Source: an uncultured Polyangiaceae bacterium
GTDB lineage: Bacteria > Myxococcota_A > Polyangia > Polyangiales > Polyangiaceae
Length of the DNA: 7,005 nt
Reading direction: 5' to 3'
NCBI GenBank assembly: GCA_938004815.1
Contig: CALKVR010001108.1
Location: 1-7,005 of the forward strand
The notes below the pieces were generated by a model. The model was given only the letters and a program-made list of their open reading frames with translations. It searched no databases and was not told the origin of the DNA. Both the position numbers and the translations under genes were made by a program. Position 1 is the stretch's first letter; the number at the start of each line of letters is the position of its first letter. Below are positions 5,366 to 7,005 of this stretch, one piece after another.

Positions 5366-6385
5366 TCAACGCGCGTGCCGCGTCGCACGCCAGGCGGCAG
5401 GCGCGACGCCGACGATCTTCTTGAACGCGCGGCTGAGCGCGGCCTCGGAACCGTAGCCGACGTCGGCCGCGATCTGAGCGAGCGTCGCCGGCCCACCGAG
5501 GAGAGACGACGCGAGCTGCATCCGCCACTGGGCGAGGTACTGCATCGGCGGGAGCCCAACGTAGTCGACGAACCGCTGGGCGAGGACGGAACGCGACGTA
5601 CCGATCTCGCGGGCCAAGTCCTCGAGCGTCCAGCCGTGGGCAGGCCGGTCATGCAGCGCCGCGAGCGCGCGACCGACGACCTCATCGCGAAGACCGGCGA
5701 GCCAGCCTCCCTCGGCGCGATCGATCGACGCGACGTATCGCCGTACGACCTCGACGAACATGAGCTCGCTCAGCCGCGCGAGCACGACCTCGCCCCCGGC
5801 TCGGGGGCGCTCCGACTCCTCGAGCGCGGCCGTCATGAAGTGGCCGAGCGTCTCACCGGCGCCGCCGGCCGACCGCTTCAGGTGCAAGACGCGTGGAAGC
5901 GCGGCGAGCACGGGGTTGAACGGCCTCGCGTCGAGCGCGAGGAAGCCGCAGACGAGGTGGACAGGGTCGCGACCGGTGCCCCCCTGGTCGAGCTTGATCG
6001 GCAGCCGCTGAAGCGCCGCGTTGGCGTGGAAATCGACGTCGGCCGCGCCGCGCGCGCCCGGCTCGCTGCCGAGGACGTGCGAGTCCCCTCGCGGAAAAAC
6101 GACGATATCACCAGCCTCGAGGAGGAACGACGGCTCGCCGACGACTGCGCCCCAGCAGCGCCCGGAGGTGATCACGTGGTACTCGATGACCTGCTCGGCT
6201 CCCGGCATCACGTGGGGAGCGAGCTCCTGAGCCGAGGGCGTCTCGGCGACCCATGGGGTCGAGGCCGAGACCGAATAAAAGACCGCTCCGCGCAGCCGAA
6301 CGGCGCGAAGGACGTCGGAGAGCACGTCGTTCGAGCCGGCAGGCAGGTCCGGACGCCCGGTCATGTCAATCCGACGCTCGGTCAT
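5366..6385 (-). CDS. AraC-family transcriptional regulator with N-terminal cupin domain
   Basis: A 339-residue regulator. The N-terminal half is a cupin-type ligand-sensing domain with the paired motifs EYHVITSGRCWGAVV (68-82) and LEAGDIVVFPRGDSHVL (89-105), as in the cupin_6 group of AraC proteins. The C-terminal hundred residues (about 236-336) hold the double helix-turn-helix: first WTLEDLAREIGTSRSVLAQRF (252-272), second TLAQIAADVGYGSEAALSRA (301-320), then FKKIVGVAPAAWR, the classical AraC/XylS ending. ATG 6385 has GGTGGAG immediately upstream; a second in-frame ATG at 6364 is possible but less well supported. The ligand is unknown. A methyltransferase gene is transcribed divergently from an 87-base shared region, the common arrangement for a regulator and its target, while the hydrolase gene follows in the same direction. 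Either or both may be controlled by it. Confidence 0.92.
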   Translation of the reverse strand: MTERRIDMTGRPDLPAGSNDVLSDVLRAVRLRGAVFYSVSASTPWVAETPSAQELAPHVMPGAEQVIEYHVITSGRCWGAVVGEPSFLLEAGDIVVFPRGDSHVLGSEPGARGAADVDFHANAALQRLPIKLDQGGTGRDPVHLVCGFLALDARPFNPVLAALPRVLHLKRSAGGAGETLGHFMTAALEESERPRAGGEVVLARLSELMFVEVVRRYVASIDRAEGGWLAGLRDEVVGRALAALHDRPAHGWTLEDLAREIGTSRSVLAQRFVDYVGLPPMQYLAQWRMQLASSLLGGPATLAQIAADVGYGSEAALSRAFKKIVGVAPAAWRATRHAR

Positions 6386-6419
6386 TCTCCACCCGCGCGG
6401 GCGTGCTCATACCTCTTTC

Positions 6420-6438
6420 GGTGGGTCGCTGCACCACC
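6420..6438. promoter_or_regulatory. Dyad in the AraC/methyltransferase intergenic region
   Basis: GGTGG (6420-6424) and CCACC (6434-6438) form an inverted repeat with a nine-base centre in the middle of the 87-base divergent region. The right flank contains further ACCACC-like repeats up to about 6450. AraC proteins usually bind direct repeats, so this is only a candidate operator. No convincing -35/-10 pair was found for either gene. Confidence 0.25.
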
Positions 6439-6472
6439 CCCACGACCACCAACCTCTCACGGAGCCCGAAAG

Positions 6473-7005
6473 ATGACCCAGAACGTCTCGCAAAACCCTC
6501 CCTCGTCCCGCTCGCTCGGGCCCGATTTCAAGGCGATCAAGACCCGCCAGCAGGCCACCTGGGCATCCGGTGATTTCGCGGTCATCGGAACCACGCTCCA
6601 GATCGTGGGCGAGTCGCTCTGCGAGGCCGTCGACCTTCGCTCCGGCGAGCGCACCCTCGACGTCGCGTGCGGGAACGGCAACGCGACGCTCGCGGCCGCC
6701 CGCCGCTGGGGGCGCGTAACCGGCCTCGATTACGTCCCGGAGCTGCTGTCCAAGGCGCAGAAGCGGGCGGCCGCCGAAGCGCTCGACGTCGAGCTCGTCG
6801 TCGGCGACGCCGAGGCGCTCCCCTTCGAAGACGGGATGTTCGACGTCGTGCTCTCGACGTTCGGCGTCATGTTCGCGCCCGACCATCCGACGGCCGCGGC
6901 CGAGCTCGCCCGCGTCACCCGCTCGGGCGGCCGCATCGGCCTCGCCAACTGGACCCCGGACGGCTTCATCGGGGAGCTCCTGCGCCTGGTCGGGCGCTAC
7001 GTGCC
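6473..7005 (+). CDS. Class I SAM-dependent methyltransferase, 3' end outside the window
   Basis: The first 177 residues of a Rossmann-fold methyltransferase, open to the right edge. Motif I is TLDVACGNGNATLAAA (61-76), which binds S-adenosylmethionine. The acidic residue ending strand 2 is Asp86 in VTGLDYVPELL. Motif II is VVGDAEALPFEDGMFDVV (109-126), and FGVMFAPDHPTAAAELARV (130-148) matches the UbiE/COQ5-like Methyltransf_11 type. The preceding section, RQQATWASGDFAVIG (25-39), is typical of this subgroup, and ANWTPDGFIGELL follows strand 5. The acceptor substrate cannot be deduced, and ubiquinone biosynthesis is not implied. ATG 6473 has GGAG (6461-6464) eight bases upstream. It is divergent from the cupin-AraC gene and is a likely regulatory target of it. 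Confidence 0.92.
   Translation, partial: MTQNVSQNPPSSRSLGPDFKAIKTRQQATWASGDFAVIGTTLQIVGESLCEAVDLRSGERTLDVACGNGNATLAAARRWGRVTGLDYVPELLSKAQKRAAAEALDVELVVGDAEALPFEDGMFDVVLSTFGVMFAPDHPTAAAELARVTRSGGRIGLANWTPDGFIGELLRLVGRYV

Noticed and set aside
4692..5528. Arg-rich minus-strand open frame of 278 codons spanning the AraC/hydrolase junction
   Set aside because: Out-of-frame overlap with the hydrolase, whose HxHxDH site is intact, and with the helix-turn-helix part of the AraC gene.
1..7005. A defence island, mobile element or biosynthetic cluster
   Set aside because: No nuclease, integrase, transposase, toxin-antitoxin pair, terminal repeats or synthase domain was seen; gene content and composition are ordinary and even across the window.

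Overview
The window is uniformly GC-rich, densely coded DNA from what looks like an ordinary chromosomal region of a large-genome bacterium. The GC content, the Ala/Pro-rich low-complexity linkers on exported proteins and the number of small lipoproteins without recognisable families suggest a myxobacterium, perhaps of the Polyangiales. That placement is an inference, because no rRNA or marker gene is present. I see no tRNA, rRNA, insertion sequence, phage gene, CRISPR array or attachment site.

Layout. (1) 1-856, + strand: the 3' part of an Ala-rich hypothetical gene, then a small amphi-Trp domain protein. (2) 863-1738, - strand: a Cys-rich lipoprotein preceded by a MarR-family regulator. (3) 1848-3525, + strand: an aldo/keto reductase transcribed divergently from marR, then a PhnB-like VOC protein. 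(4) 3536-6385, - strand: in transcription order, an AraC/cupin regulator, an NAPE-PLD-like metallo-beta-lactamase-fold hydrolase, an exported highly charged helical protein, and an acidic lipoprotein translationally coupled to it. (5) 6473-7005, + strand: the 5' part of a SAM-dependent methyltransferase, divergent from the AraC gene. No gene-free stretch exceeds about 150 bases.

How the genes may work together. The clearest regulatory unit is marR/aldo-keto reductase. Their 109-base intergenic region holds three 16-base-spaced direct copies of a GTTGAAYCAAC palindrome plus a fourth related palindrome, and a marR promoter candidate overlaps two of them. This is what an autoregulated MarR operator region should look like. 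The AraC/methyltransferase pair is a second divergent regulator-target arrangement. Between the reductase and the VOC gene lies a long composite inverted repeat (2948-3020) ending just before the VOC ribosome binding site.

Novelty. I found no convincing new defence or mobile system. The least explained unit is the coupled pair at 3536-4308: an exported basic charged-helix protein and an acidic lipoprotein of nearly equal and opposite net charge, joined by a GTGA stop/start overlap. The MarR operator array and the intergenic hairpins are the other items worth checking.
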